A DNA stretch of 64,000 nucleotides from Fimbriimonas ginsengisoli Gsoil 348 (GCF_000724625.1 NZ_CP007139.1:620001-684000), one strand, 5' to 3'; shown: positions 8,540 through 16,521, counted from the stretch's first letter. The notes: generated by a model not told the origin, from the sequence alone. Program-made: numbers and translations.

Positions 8540-8725
8540 ATGGCCAAACAAGCATTAATCGAAAAACAGCGAAAGAAGCCCAAATTCAAGGTGCGCGCGT
8601 ACAACCGCTGCCAGCTTTGTGGGCGAGATAGCGGTTACTTCCGCTTCTTCCAACTTTGCCGCATTTGCCTGCGCGAAAAAGCGCACCGAGGCGAACTGCC
8701 CGGCGTGAAGAAATCCAGCTGGTAG
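8540..8725 (+). CDS. rpsN: 30S ribosomal protein S14, zinc-binding short form
   Basis: The 61-residue protein begins at the ATG at 8540 behind GGAGAG. It is the short C+ form of S14, with two cysteine pairs, CQLCG and CRIC, that bind zinc, and it ends in the usual GVKKSSW. S14 binds 16S rRNA in the 30S head and is an essential assembly protein. In most bacteria rpsN follows rplE, but here it is the first gene of the operon, with a divergent unrelated gene upstream. A longer reading from 8483 has no support. Confidence 0.97.
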   Translation: MAKQALIEKQRKKPKFKVRAYNRCQLCGRDSGYFRFFQLCRICLREKAHRGELPGVKKSSW

Positions 8726-8746
8726 GACGAAGGAGGTCCCTGAACT

Positions 8747-9142
8747 ATGCATAGCGATCCAATCGCGGACCTACTGACGCGTATTCGTAACGGCGCCCAA
8801 GCGCGCCTGACGAGCGTCGACGTCCCGCACAGCAAAATCAAAGTCGAAATCGTGAAGATCCTCGAGGCGGAAGGTTACGTCACCAGCCACGAGATCAGCA
8901 CGGAATCCAAGTTCCCCACCATCAAGGTGCACCTGCGATACGACTCGAAGCGGAAGCCGCTGATCACGCACATCTCGCGTGTCAGTAAGCCCGGTCTTCG
9001 CGTGTACAAGCCGGTCACCGAGTTGAAGCCGCGACGCAGTGGCCTCTCCACTCAGATCGTGAGCACGAGCGCCGGACTGATGACCGACCGGGAGGCGCGA
9101 CGGCGCCGGATGGGCGGCGAAGTCCTCTGCGAGGTGTACTAA
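8747..9142 (+). CDS. rpsH: 30S ribosomal protein S8
   Basis: The protein has 131 residues, the normal length for S8. It starts with the classic SDPIADLLTRIRNG and ends in RRRMGGEVLCEVY, matching the conserved C-terminal domain that contacts helix 21 of 16S rRNA. A good AGGAGG ribosome binding site lies before the ATG at 8747. S8 is a primary rRNA binder and in Escherichia coli is the translational repressor of the spc operon. It is followed after 2 bases by rplF. Confidence 0.98.
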   Translation: MHSDPIADLLTRIRNGAQARLTSVDVPHSKIKVEIVKILEAEGYVTSHEISTESKFPTIKVHLRYDSKRKPLITHISRVSKPGLRVYKPVTELKPRRSGLSTQIVSTSAGLMTDREARRRRMGGEVLCEVY

Positions 9143-9144
9143 AC

Positions 9145-9711
9145 ATGTCTCGAATTGGCATTCGACCCATTCCCGTACCGTCGGGCGTGACCGTCTCGGT
9201 CGATGAGAATACGAACGAGGTCGCGGTCAAGGGCCCTAAAGGCGAACTTCGACAACCGATTTCCCGCCTGCTGACCTTAAAGCAGGAAGAGAACACGCTC
9301 ACCCTCGAGCGTCCGAACAACCTACGAGAGGCTCGTAGCCAGCACGGTCTGGCCCGAACGCTTATCTCGAACATGGTGGACGGCGTTACGAAAGGTCACG
9401 CGAAGACTCTGGAAGTCGTCGGCGTCGGCTACCGCGCCACGCTTGAAGGGCAGAACCTTCTTTTGAACATGGGTTACTCACACCCCGTTCGCGTCGAGGC
9501 TCCGGAAGGGATCACCTTCGAAGTCAAGGCCGACGAAAAGACCCGAACGCAGCAGATCATCGTGCGGGGCATCGACAAAGCATTGGTAGGCCAGATGGCG
9601 GCCGACGTCCGCAAGGTGCGCAAGCCCGAGCCCTATAAGGGTAAGGGAATCCGGTATCAGGGCGAAGTGATTCGTCTCAAGGCCGGTAAGCGCGCGGCGG
9701 CCAAGAAGTAA
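9145..9711 (+). CDS. rplF: 50S ribosomal protein L6
   Basis: The 188-residue protein starts MSRIGIRPIPVPSGV and has the two repeated L6 folds, with the conserved C-terminal motif PEPYKGKGIRYQGE. L6 binds 23S rRNA near the sarcin-ricin loop, beside the factor-binding site. The stop codon of rpsH ends 2 bases before its ATG. The basic tail KAGKRAAAKK is normal for the family. Confidence 0.98.
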   Translation: MSRIGIRPIPVPSGVTVSVDENTNEVAVKGPKGELRQPISRLLTLKQEENTLTLERPNNLREARSQHGLARTLISNMVDGVTKGHAKTLEVVGVGYRATLEGQNLLLNMGYSHPVRVEAPEGITFEVKADEKTRTQQIIVRGIDKALVGQMAADVRKVRKPEPYKGKGIRYQGEVIRLKAGKRAAAKK

Positions 9712-9726
9712 GGAGTTAGCGCAAAA

Positions 9727-10083
9727 ATGGCCAGTACCAAGAGCAGAACCGAATTACGCCAGGCGCGGCACGTACGAATTCGCAAGAGCCTTTCCGGCAC
9801 TGCGGAGCGTCCGCGACTTGCTGTCTACCGCAGCCTGAAGCACATCAGTGCGCAGATTATCGACGATACGACGGGACGCACCCTTGCCGCCGCGAGCTCC
9901 GTAGAAAAGGATCTCAGCGCGAAGGGGAACGTGGAAGGAGCGAAGCAGGTTGGCGCGAAGCTAGCCGAGCGAGCCAAGGAAGCCGGTATCACCACGGTCG
10001 TGTTCGACCGGGGCGGCTTCAAGTTCCACGGTCGCGTCGCCTCGCTTGCCACCGCCGCTCGAGAAGCCGGGTTGGAGTTTTAA
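9727..10083 (+). CDS. rplR: 50S ribosomal protein L18
   Basis: The 118-residue protein contains the [23 protein letters not shown] block and the C-terminal [26 protein letters not shown] typical of L18. L18 binds 5S rRNA and helps dock it in the central protuberance of the 50S subunit. An AGGAG-type site lies about 10 bases before the ATG. rpsE follows after 3 bases. Confidence 0.97.
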   Translation: MASTKSRTELRQARHVRIRKSLSGTAERPRLAVYRSLKHISAQIIDDTTGRTLAAASSVEKDLSAKGNVEGAKQVGAKLAERAKEAGITTVVFDRGGFKFHGRVASLATAAREAGLEF

Positions 10084-10086
10084 CCG

Positions 10087-10659
10087 ATGCGAATGATGAA
10101 TCGACTCAGCGGCAAGCGAGAGAGCCGCAACACCGAAGGGCCGCAGCTCGACGTTCGCGTCGTGCGCACCAATAAGGTGTTCAAAACCCATAAGGGAGGT
10201 AAGACCGCAAGCTGGTCCATCCTCGTCGTTGTGGGCGACAATAAGGGTCAGGTCGGCGTCGGCCTGGGCAAGGCCCGGGGTATCCCGGACGCCATCCGAA
10301 AGGCAGAGGAGTCGGCACGGAAGAACATGTTCCGCGTGCCGATGATCGGCCAGACGATCCCGCACGAAATCACCGCCACGTCGGGCACGGCCACGGTCAT
10401 GCTCCGCCCAGCCGCTCCGGGAACCGGAGTCAAGGCCGGCGGCGCCGTCCGAGCCTGCCTCGAGGCTTGCGGTATCCACAATGTGCTCGCGAAGTCGCTC
10501 GGCAGCCGCAACGCCATCAACATGGCGTATGCGACGGTCGCAGCGTTCCAGAAGCTGAGCAGCCCGGAGGACGTGGCGGCTCGCCGCGGCCTCGAAGCCA
10601 CCCAACTCACTCCTTGGATCGCCAAGGCCCGGAAGGAGGAAGCCGATGCTGCGTATTAA
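10087..10659 (+). CDS. rpsE: 30S ribosomal protein S5
   Basis: This is a 190-residue S5. The double-stranded RNA-binding-like domain (VRTNKVFKTHKGGKTASWSILVVVGD) is followed by the conserved GKARGIPDAIRKAEE and GTGVKAGGAVRACLEACGI. S5 sits in the 30S body near the decoding site and takes part in translational fidelity. The last 14 bases overlap rpmD, implying coupled translation. The start at 10087 is ATG-CGA-ATG-ATG, so any of three nearby ATGs could be used. Confidence 0.97.
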   Translation: MRMMNRLSGKRESRNTEGPQLDVRVVRTNKVFKTHKGGKTASWSILVVVGDNKGQVGVGLGKARGIPDAIRKAEESARKNMFRVPMIGQTIPHEITATSGTATVMLRPAAPGTGVKAGGAVRACLEACGIHNVLAKSLGSRNAINMAYATVAAFQKLSSPEDVAARRGLEATQLTPWIAKARKEEADAAY

Positions 10660-10915
10660 GCTGGTTAAAAGCCCCATCGGCCACAACCCTCGCCTCCAGG
10701 CGACGATCCAGGCCCTCGGTCTGCGGAAGGTGAACTCGGTTGTCGAGCACGACGACAACCCCAGCATCCGTGGACAGATCCACCACGTCAAGGAGCTTCT
10801 GCTCGTGGAAGATACGGCGACCAACACGGTCGTGGTAGACGCCCGAACGATGCGCGACAAGGCGACTCGGAAGCATCGAAAGCCTTCCGAGAAGCGGTGC
10901 AATACCAACCGGTAG
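10646..10915 (+). CDS. rpmD: 50S ribosomal protein L30 with C-terminal extension
   Basis: The first 60 residues (LRIKLVKSPIGHNPRLQATIQALGLRKVNS, then an HVKELL block) match bacterial L30. The protein continues to 89 residues, about 30 more than the usual length, with a tail rich in Lys and Arg (MRDKATRKHRKPSEKRCNTNR). The gene overlaps rpsE by 14 bases. The tail may contact rRNA, which is inference. L30 lies on the 50S surface and is absent from some lineages. Confidence 0.94.
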   Translation: MLRIKLVKSPIGHNPRLQATIQALGLRKVNSVVEHDDNPSIRGQIHHVKELLLVEDTATNTVVVDARTMRDKATRKHRKPSEKRCNTNR

Positions 10916-10948
10916 TAGCCCAACGCTACCAAGTGAGTGAGGAATTAG

Positions 10949-11389
10949 ATGAGTCTGCATAATTTCGAGCCCCCGAAGGGGAGCACGTTTAAGAAGAGGC
11001 GGGTCGGCCGGGGCATTGGCTCCGGCATGGGTAAGACCGCAACCCGAGGTTCGAAGGGTCAGAGCGCGCGACGCCAGATCAACCCGAACTTCGAGGGCGG
11101 CCAAACCCCGATCCAGCGACGGTTGCCCGTTAAGAAGGGCTTCCGAAACATCAACCATAAGGAATTCGCGATCGTGAACCTCGACGACCTGGACAAGATG
11201 TTCCAGGACGGCGACGAAGTCACGCCGGAAATTCTCTACACCAAGGGCATCGTCTCGCCCTCCAAAGACGGCGTGAAGGTGCTTGCGTTTGGCGAGCTTA
11301 AGAAGAAGCTGACCGTGCGTGCGCACAAGTTCAGCAAATCGGCGGCGGACGCAATCGCCGCTAAGGGCGGTCAGGCGGTAACGCTGTGA
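10949..11389 (+). CDS. rplO: 50S ribosomal protein L15
   Basis: The 146-residue protein starts with [20 protein letters not shown] and has the glycine- and lysine-rich N-terminal segment ([18 protein letters not shown]) plus [16 protein letters not shown], all typical of L15. It is a late-assembly 50S protein. Its TGA stop overlaps the GTG start of secY by four bases (GTGA), the standard arrangement for coupled L15-SecY expression. Confidence 0.98.
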   Translation: MSLHNFEPPKGSTFKKRRVGRGIGSGMGKTATRGSKGQSARRQINPNFEGGQTPIQRRLPVKKGFRNINHKEFAIVNLDDLDKMFQDGDEVTPEILYTKGIVSPSKDGVKVLAFGELKKKLTVRAHKFSKSAADAIAAKGGQAVTL

Positions 11390-12765
11390 GCCTTCCCTCC
11401 GGTTTCGGAGGGGGAGGCGCCGACTGGGGCGGGCGAGGCGACAAGGGCCTCGCCCTTCCGCTGTCGGAGACACTCCGGGCGGCATGGGCCGATCCGGACC
11501 TGCGCTCGCGCATTCTGTTCGTGTTGACAATGTTCTCCGTGTTCGCCTTCGGCGTGCACGTCGCGGTGCCGATTCCCGGCCTGCGGCCGGAGGACCTCAC
11601 CAGTCAGCTCGATAACCCGATGTTCCAGATGCTGAACATGTTCGGCGGCGGCGCCCTGCGGAGGATCTCGATCTTCTCGCTCGGCCTGAACCCGTACATT
11701 ACGGCGTCGATCATCATGCAGATCCTGTACACCGCGGTTCCTAAGTGGAAGCAGGAGATGCAGGATGGCGGCGAGTACGCCCGGAGCCAGCAGAACAAGA
11801 AGACGCGCTATCTGACGATCGCCCTCTGCCTTATCCAAGGTTGGGGTCTGCTCCAGATTCTGAACGGCGTTCCGCAGATCGCGGCGCTCGGCGTCCCGCT
11901 CAAGCTGGTGACGCTGCTGTTCTGGACGGCGGGCGCGATGTTCATGCTGTGGCTGGGAGAGCAGATCTCCGAGCGCGGCATCGGCAACGGCGTCTCGCTG
12001 ATGATCTTCGCGGGCATCATACTGTCGCTGCCCGGCACGGTCGAGCAGTTGTTCAAGGGGGTTCAAGCGCACGCCGTTCCGTTCTACAGCCCGATCGTAG
12101 TGATTGGAGTTTTCCTCCTCGCGACCTGGTTCATCGTTTACTTCACCACCGCCCAGCGCCGGATTCCGATCCAGCATATGCGGCGAATGGTGGGAACGCG
12201 GATGATGGGCGGACAGACGAGCTACTTGCCGCTCTCGGTAAACATGGCCGGCGTTATGCCGATCATTTTCGCGGTGTCGCTGCTCGGTCTCCCCTATCAG
12301 TTCTCGATGATGATGGGCGGCCAAAAGACGCCGGTCGGCAACTTCTTGTATGAGGCCGCCTCGTACCTTCAGCCGAACTCCACCTCGCCCCTCAAGGCGG
12401 TTCTGGCGTCGATCCTGTATACGGCGATGATCTTCTTCTTCACGTATTTCTGGACCGCGATCCAGTACAACGTGGAGGACATCAGCAACAACCTCAAGCG
12501 CGGCGGCTCGTTCATTCCGGGCGTGCGCCCGGGCAAGCAGACGAAGGACTTCCTCGACGGCGTGATCTCACGTATCACCGTCGTCGGCGCCGCCTTCATC
12601 TCGGTAGTCGCGCTGCTCCAGTACATCTCACCGCGCCTCGCGGGAATCTCTTCCCAACAAGTGAACGTCATCGGCGGCACCTCGCTGCTGATCATGGTCA
12701 GCGTGGCGCTAGAAACGATGCGCCAGATCGAAGCGAACCTGTTGATGAAGCAGTACGGGCAGTAG
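11386..12765 (+). CDS. secY: Preprotein translocase subunit SecY
   Basis: The 459-residue protein has ten hydrophobic segments. The first follows [20 protein letters not shown], with the plug-adjacent [24 protein letters not shown] and the conserved [12 protein letters not shown] downstream. It ends in [17 protein letters not shown], as SecY proteins do. SecY is the central pore of the inner-membrane protein-export channel. The start is the GTG at 11386, overlapping the rplO stop. A short Gly-rich N-terminal extension ([17 protein letters not shown]) precedes the conserved part. The spacer to adk is long and repeat-filled. Confidence 0.98.
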   Translation: MSLPSGFGGGGADWGGRGDKGLALPLSETLRAAWADPDLRSRILFVLTMFSVFAFGVHVAVPIPGLRPEDLTSQLDNPMFQMLNMFGGGALRRISIFSLGLNPYITASIIMQILYTAVPKWKQEMQDGGEYARSQQNKKTRYLTIALCLIQGWGLLQILNGVPQIAALGVPLKLVTLLFWTAGAMFMLWLGEQISERGIGNGVSLMIFAGIILSLPGTVEQLFKGVQAHAVPFYSPIVVIGVFLLATWFIVYFTTAQRRIPIQHMRRMVGTRMMGGQTSYLPLSVNMAGVMPIIFAVSLLGLPYQFSMMMGGQKTPVGNFLYEAASYLQPNSTSPLKAVLASILYTAMIFFFTYFWTAIQYNVEDISNNLKRGGSFIPGVRPGKQTKDFLDGVISRITVVGAAFISVVALLQYISPRLAGISSQQVNVIGGTSLLIMVSVALETMRQIEANLLMKQYGQ

Positions 12766-12772
12766 CTCCATT

Positions 12773-12987
12773 GCTTGATTGCAGGATTGCTTGACTGCTC
12801 GATTGGGCCGGTACGAACTCTTGGGTTCGTACCGGCCCTTCTACATTGCTTGATTGCTGGATTGTTGGATTGCTTGATTGGAGAGGAACAGTCCGCTGCC
12901 TCCGCCTAAGCTAGACCGGCGGCAAAGGCTCCATAATGGACCAACTGGGGAATCGAGCAATCGAGCAATTTAAGAATCCAGCAATCG
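12773..12987. repeat. Heptamer-word inverted repeat between secY and adk
   Basis: Two stretches of repeated ATTGCTTG/GATTGCT-type words (12773-12806 and 12844-12881) face a complementary stretch of AATCGAGCAATCGAGCAA-like words at 12951-12987, just before adk. A perfect 13-bp hairpin (12805-12838) is embedded. The left and right arrays could fold into a long imperfect stem. It is inside what should be one ribosomal transcript. Confidence 0.7.
12805..12838 (+). terminator. Strong hairpin in secY-adk spacer, terminator-like or processing site
   Basis: GGGCCGGTACGAA (12805-12817) pairs perfectly with TTCGTACCGGCCC (12826-12838) around an eight-base loop. It is followed only by TTCTACATT, so the T-tract is weak. 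It could attenuate transcription between secY and adk or stabilise mRNA ends. Confidence 0.5.
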
Positions 12988-12988
12988 A

Positions 12989-13642
12989 ATGAGCCTAAGA
13001 CTTATCCTAATCGGCCCTCCCGGCGTCGGGAAGGGGACGCAGAGCGCCCTTCTTTCATCCCGTTTGGGTCTGCGCGCGCTTTCCTCGGGGGAGATCTTTC
13101 GCCGGGAGATCGAGGCCGAGACGGATCTCGGGCGGCTTGCCAAACGATACATCGACCATGGCGAGCTTGTGCCGAACGGGGTAACCATCGAAATGATGGC
13201 CAAACGGCTCCGCTCCGAAGATGTGCGGAAACATGGGTTCGTCTTGGACGGCTTTCCCCGAACCGTGCGACAGGCGGAGGCGTTGGATGAAATCCTTTTC
13301 GAGATGGAGATGGGGCTCGACAAGGTCGTCTCGATCGAAGTCCCGGTCGAGACGATCGTCCACCGCCTCGCCGGACGTATGGGATGCACCAAGTGCGGCG
13401 AGATCTATAACAGCCGCAACAAGCCTCCGAAGCGGGAAGGGCTTTGCGATAAGTGCAACGGACCGCTCTTCACTCGGTCCGACGACCAGGAAGGGACGAT
13501 CCGCGAGCGCTTGCGTACATTCCGGGAGAACACGGCGCCGGTCATCGATTATTACGAGAGGACCGGTTCCCTGGAGCGAGTGGACGGAAGCGTGGGCCCG
13601 GAAGAGACCTATGCGCAAATTGCGGGCAGGGTGGGCGTGTGA
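12989..13642 (+). CDS. adk: Adenylate kinase
   Basis: The 217-residue protein has the P-loop GPPGVGKGTQ (residues 9-18), the NMP-binding region (LSSGEIFRREIE), the conserved DGFPRTVRQAEAL, and a long-type LID with four cysteines in two pairs (CTKC and CDKC, about 28 residues apart) that should bind zinc. It catalyses ATP + AMP = 2 ADP. Its stop overlaps the GTG start of map by four bases. The position after secY is common in bacteria. Confidence 0.98.
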   Translation: MSLRLILIGPPGVGKGTQSALLSSRLGLRALSSGEIFRREIEAETDLGRLAKRYIDHGELVPNGVTIEMMAKRLRSEDVRKHGFVLDGFPRTVRQAEALDEILFEMEMGLDKVVSIEVPVETIVHRLAGRMGCTKCGEIYNSRNKPPKREGLCDKCNGPLFTRSDDQEGTIRERLRTFRENTAPVIDYYERTGSLERVDGSVGPEETYAQIAGRVGV

Positions 13643-14391
13643 GCCTGCTCAAGACCCGCGCCCAGATCGAGAAAATGCGTGAATCCGGACGCATCGTCGC
13701 CCGAACCCTCCGCATCTGCTCCGAGAGCATCGTTCCCGGAAAGACGACCCCCAAGGACTTGGACACCCTCGCCCACCGGCTGATCCAGGAGTCCGGCGGC
13801 GTCCCGAGCTTCCTGGGATATCGCGATTATCCGGCCGCGACCTGTATTTCGGTCAACAACGTGGTCGTCCACGGCATCCCCACGGCGGTTCCGCTTCAGG
13901 AAGGGGACCTGATCTCCCTCGACTTCGGCGTGCTAAAAGATGGTTGGCATGCGGACGGAGCTTGGACCTATGCGGTCGGCAAGGTGAGCCCCGAAGCGCA
14001 ACGGCTGATGAACGTGACCCGCGAGAGCCTAATGCAAGGGATCGCGAAGGCACGAGTCGGTAACCGGATCGGCGACATCGGGGCTGCCGTGCAGCGCTAC
14101 TGCGAATCCAACGGCTATGGGGTCGTCCGCGAGCTCGTCGGCCACGGCATTGGGCAAAAGCTTCATGAGGAGCCGTCGAACGTGCCGATGTACGGCAAGC
14201 CCGGAAAGGGCGACCCGATCCGTGAAGGGATGACGATGTGCATCGAACCGATGATCAACCAGGGGACCCACCGGGTGGTGTTTCTGGACGACAAGTGGAC
14301 GGTGGTCACCGCCGACGGCAAGCTATCGGCCCACTTCGAGCACACCATCGCGGTCACCCGCGACGGCCCCGAGATCCTGACGCAAGAGTAG
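13639..14391 (+). CDS. map: Type I methionine aminopeptidase
   Basis: The 250-residue protein starts at the GTG overlapping the adk stop (GTGA), giving [21 protein letters not shown]. The five metal ligands of MetAP fall in [21 protein letters not shown] (two Asp), the His of [16 protein letters not shown], the Glu of GMTMCIEPM and the Glu of [10 protein letters not shown]. It removes N-terminal Met from nascent proteins. A longer reading from 13453 covers adk and is rejected. The order secY-adk-map-infA-rpmJ is the classic arrangement. Confidence 0.97.
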   Translation: MSLLKTRAQIEKMRESGRIVARTLRICSESIVPGKTTPKDLDTLAHRLIQESGGVPSFLGYRDYPAATCISVNNVVVHGIPTAVPLQEGDLISLDFGVLKDGWHADGAWTYAVGKVSPEAQRLMNVTRESLMQGIAKARVGNRIGDIGAAVQRYCESNGYGVVRELVGHGIGQKLHEEPSNVPMYGKPGKGDPIREGMTMCIEPMINQGTHRVVFLDDKWTVVTADGKLSAHFEHTIAVTRDGPEILTQE

Positions 14392-14398
14392 CGACCCT

Positions 14399-14447
14399 AC
14401 GCTCTCGCGCAGGTACGAGCCAACCTATAGCTACAACGCTTCGCGTT
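14399..14447 (-). repeat. Mosaic hairpin repeat in map-infA spacer
   Basis: Read on the minus strand this is AACGC-GAA-GCGTT (14435-14447) followed by GTAGC, AGGTTGGCTCGTACCTGCGC and GAGAGCGTAGG. It is a variant of the module found at 51799-51828 and 58063-58092, where the GCAGGT/ACCTGC arms are intact; here one arm is altered to ATAGGT. It occupies half of the 95-bp spacer before infA. Confidence 0.65.
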
Positions 14448-14486
14448 ACGGTTCAGAGCCGGGCTCACGGGGGTAAACTGTATCCA

Positions 14487-14741
14487 ATGGCCAGACGACG
14501 ACCGCCGTATAAGCCGCAGCAGGATAAGGAAAAGGGAATCGAGCTCGAGGGCGTAGTTCTCGAGAACCTTCCCAACGCGCGATTTCGCGTGAAGCTCGAT
14601 GAGACCGAGCAGGAGATCCTGGCGCACGTAAGCGGCAAGATGAGGATGAACTACATCCGAATCCTCCCTGGCGACCGCGTCCGAGTAGAGCTCAGCCCGT
14701 ACGACCTCACGATGGGTCGAATCGTCTACCGATACAAGTAG
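14487..14741 (+). CDS. infA: Translation initiation factor IF-1
   Basis: The 84-residue protein is slightly longer than the usual 71-72 because of an N-terminal tail ([17 protein letters not shown]). The S1-like OB fold follows: [59 protein letters not shown]-1 binds the ribosomal A site during initiation. The in-frame reading upstream to 14238 overlaps map and has no support. The conserved C-terminal LTxGRIxYRYK confirms the call. Confidence 0.97.
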   Translation: MARRRPPYKPQQDKEKGIELEGVVLENLPNARFRVKLDETEQEILAHVSGKMRMNYIRILPGDRVRVELSPYDLTMGRIVYRYK

Positions 14742-14743
14742 CC

Positions 14744-14812
14744 TCCGGAGCCCCTCTCCCTCCTCGGGATGTATGTGTCCGACGAGGGAGAGGGGGTTGG
14801 GGGTGAGGGGGT
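14744..14812. repeat. CTCCGGAG/CCCTCTCCCTC stem-loop repeat, copy B
   Basis: The outer stem CCCCTCTCCCTC pairs with GAGGGAGAGGGG. The inner stem TCGGG/TCCGA (one G-T pair) encloses the loop ATGTATGTG at 14769-14777. The left end is CTCCGGAG and the right end is GTTGGGGGTGAGGGG. It begins 2 bases after the infA stop. Copy C (55932-55994) is the same element inverted, with a different but still paired inner stem. Confidence 0.75.
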
Positions 14813-14818
14813 ATGGAC

Positions 14819-14893
14819 GGTGATGGCTGATGGATGATGTCTGAAGATCGCCGACCTTCCGCCTTCCGCCTTCCGCCTTCCGCCTTCCGCCTT
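14819..14893. repeat. Heptamer tandem repeats (GNTGATG and CCTTCCG)
   Basis: GGTGATG, GCTGATG and GATGATG follow one another at 14819-14839. After a short gap comes a perfect five-fold tandem of the heptamer CCTTCCG (14855-14889). No facing complementary array was seen for this one. The spacer separates infA from a gene that is not normally in ribosomal operons. Confidence 0.8.
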
Positions 14894-14963
14894 TGAAAAA
14901 CTTGCGGTAAAAAAACGAAAACCGGCACTCACATTTCGGCATTTTCGTAGCCATGCTGTAAGC

Positions 14964-15371
14964 ATGTGGATATTTCTGCGCGATTCGTTCCTTTCCATCG
15001 TGCAGCACGAGCACGAACCGAGGCTCTTGCAGGTTCGGGGACGTATCCGAGGGGATATCGAGCGGGTGTTCCCGGAAGCGTTTGTAGCTGAGGACGGCCG
15101 GTCCGATTACCGGTTTTGCGCCAATCTCTCGAGGGAACGGGTGGCCCAAGCGATCGCGCTTCGCCTCAATCACATCGACTACGAGAGCCTGAACGAGAAC
15201 GTCCACGGTACGGATCGCGGGGTCGTCTACGACCAGGCTTATAGCATCATGTTGGAAGAGCAGGTGCGCCGGTACGGATCGGAACTCGACCTCCCCACCT
15301 ATATTCCCCACTACGACCTCCAGGAACCGGTCGGAGAATTGACGGAAGTCGTCAGCAGCCTCGAAGGTTGA
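14964..15371 (+). CDS. Conserved hypothetical protein with MW-I-F N-terminus
   Basis: The 135-residue protein begins MWIFLRDSFLSIVQHEHEP and continues RLLQVRGRIRGDIERVFPEA, then SDYRFCANLSRERVAQAIALRLNHIDYESLNENV. From memory this arrangement (MW-x-F start, SIV-x-H, a DYR motif and a HIDY/AIDY motif) belongs to a small soluble conserved family of unknown function found in varied bacteria; I cannot check it. There is no signal peptide or membrane segment. It sits between infA and rpmJ, where no gene is expected, and a promoter for rpmJ lies after it. Transcription with the operon seems likely. Confidence 0.75.
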   Translation: MWIFLRDSFLSIVQHEHEPRLLQVRGRIRGDIERVFPEAFVAEDGRSDYRFCANLSRERVAQAIALRLNHIDYESLNENVHGTDRGVVYDQAYSIMLEEQVRRYGSELDLPTYIPHYDLQEPVGELTEVVSSLEG

Positions 15372-15409
15372 CGACTGGGCGAACGAACGTTCGCGCGAAG
15401 GCGCAACGG

Positions 15410-15439
15410 TTGATCTAAACCGCGTGGCTTGGGTATCCT
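15410..15439 (+). promoter_or_regulatory. Sigma-70-type promoter upstream of rpmJ
   Basis: TTGATC (15410-15415) and TATCCT (15434-15439) are separated by 18 bases. The predicted transcript begins near 15446 and contains a CAGCCA/TGGCTG hairpin (15452-15470) before rpmJ at 15527. The GGGTATCCT block also occurs upstream of rpsN. This would allow the rpmJ-rpsM-rpsK-rpoA-rplQ part to be transcribed independently. Confidence 0.5.
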
Positions 15440-15526
15440 ATCGTCTTGCGTCAGCCAACTCTCGTGGCTGGGTGAAGCGATGTGTTTTGCCCTGTGCGAG
15501 TAGAGACGGATGAAGAGGCGATTTAG

Positions 15527-15640
15527 ATGAAAGTCAGGGCCAGTGTTAAAAAGATTTGCGATAAATGCAAGATCATCAAGCGCAACGGAGTTGTGCGGGT
15601 GATCTGCCAGGTTCCCAAGCATAAGCAGCGGCAGGGCTAA
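15527..15640 (+). CDS. rpmJ: 50S ribosomal protein L36
   Basis: This is a 37-residue protein, [20 protein letters not shown] and so on, ending PKHKQRQG. The zinc ligands are visible as CDKC, a later Cys (VICQ) and the His of PKHKQ, the zinc-binding C+ form of L36. It is the last small protein added to the 50S subunit. The gap of 40 bases to rpsM and the shared direction show it starts the alpha operon here. Confidence 0.96.
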   Translation: MKVRASVKKICDKCKIIKRNGVVRVICQVPKHKQRQG

Positions 15641-15680
15641 TTCGATCGGCTGAGGCAACCCGAGTAAAGAGAAAACAAGA

Positions 15681-16058
15681 ATGGCGAGAATTGCAGGTAT
15701 CGACCTTCCGCGCGAAAAGGCAGTCCTTTACGCGCTTCCGTTGCTTTACGGCATCGGCAAGCATAACGTCCACGATTTGGTCGCCAAGGCCAACATCGAC
15801 CCGCGGAAGAAGATCCGGGACCTGACCGAAGCCGAGATCGGCCACCTCCGCGAGATCCTCGATCGCGAGTATCAGATCGAGGGAGACCTTCGACGCGAAG
15901 TGAACGGCAACATCCGCCGTCTGATGGAGATCGGCTGCTACCGCGGTCTTCGTCATCGACGCGGCCTGCCGACCCGCGGCCAGAACACCCGCCACAACGC
16001 TCGAACCCGCAAGGGCAAGCCGAAGACGGTCGCCGGCAAGAAGAAGGCCAAGAAGTAG
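15681..16058 (+). CDS. rpsM: 30S ribosomal protein S13
   Basis: The 125-residue protein starts [20 protein letters not shown] and has the helix-two-turn-helix region plus the C-terminal [23 protein letters not shown] that reaches the decoding site and P-site tRNA. S13 is located in the 30S head and forms bridges to the 50S subunit. The tail KKAKK is basic, as normal. A heptamer repeat follows before rpsK. Confidence 0.98.
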   Translation: MARIAGIDLPREKAVLYALPLLYGIGKHNVHDLVAKANIDPRKKIRDLTEAEIGHLREILDREYQIEGDLRREVNGNIRRLMEIGCYRGLRHRRGLPTRGQNTRHNARTRKGKPKTVAGKKKAKK

Positions 16059-16063
16059 TAACT

Positions 16064-16118
16064 AGGTTGGCGGTCAGGGGCTCGAATGGCCGCTAACCGC
16101 TAACCGCTAACCGCTAAC
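16064..16118. repeat. Heptamer-word repeat between rpsM and rpsK
   Basis: CGCTAAC is repeated four times without a gap (16091-16118). A degenerate complementary left arm, GGTTGGCGGTCAG, starts at 16064. The folded element would lie immediately before the rpsK start at 16129, which has no other clear ribosome binding site. Confidence 0.8.
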
Positions 16119-16128
16119 GCACTAAGAC

Positions 16129-16521
16129 ATGGCAAGAAAAGCAGTCCAGAAAGGCAAGCAGAAGGAGCGGAAGAATATTCCGGTTGGCGTCGCCCACATT
16201 CGCGCGACGTTCAACAACACCCTTATCACCATCACCGATCCGGGAGGAAACACGATCTCCTGGGCGAGCGCCGGCAACGTGAACTTTAAGGGTTCGCGAA
16301 AGGGCACTCCGTTCGCCGCGCAGGTCGCCGCCGATAAGGCGAGCCGACTGGCGCAGGAGCACGGCCTTCGCCGAGTCGACGTTCAGGTTCGCGGCCCCGG
16401 CTCCGGCCGTGAAACGGCGATCCGTTCCCTTCAGGCATCGGGCCTCGAAGTGTCGAGCATCGTCGACGTCACCCCGCTTCCGCACAACGGCTGCCGACCG
16501 CCGAAGCGACGCCGAGTCTAA
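16129..16521 (+). CDS. rpsK: 30S ribosomal protein S11
   Basis: The 130-residue protein carries the S11 core [22 protein letters not shown], the ISWASAG segment, and the C-terminal [20 protein letters not shown]11 forms part of the 30S platform at the mRNA exit. In most bacteria rpsD follows, but here the next gene after a 93-bp spacer is rpoA. Confidence 0.98.
   Translation: MARKAVQKGKQKERKNIPVGVAHIRATFNNTLITITDPGGNTISWASAGNVNFKGSRKGTPFAAQVAADKASRLAQEHGLRRVDVQVRGPGSGRETAIRSLQASGLEVSSIVDVTPLPHNGCRPPKRRRV

Noticed and set aside
13453-14391. Longer map reading starting inside adk
   Set aside because: The upstream part is the out-of-frame shadow of adk; the GTG overlapping the adk stop gives the conserved MetAP N-terminus.
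14855-14889. Possible CRISPR-like array of CCTTCCG
   Set aside because: It is a gapless tandem of 7 bp with no spacers, and no cas genes are present.
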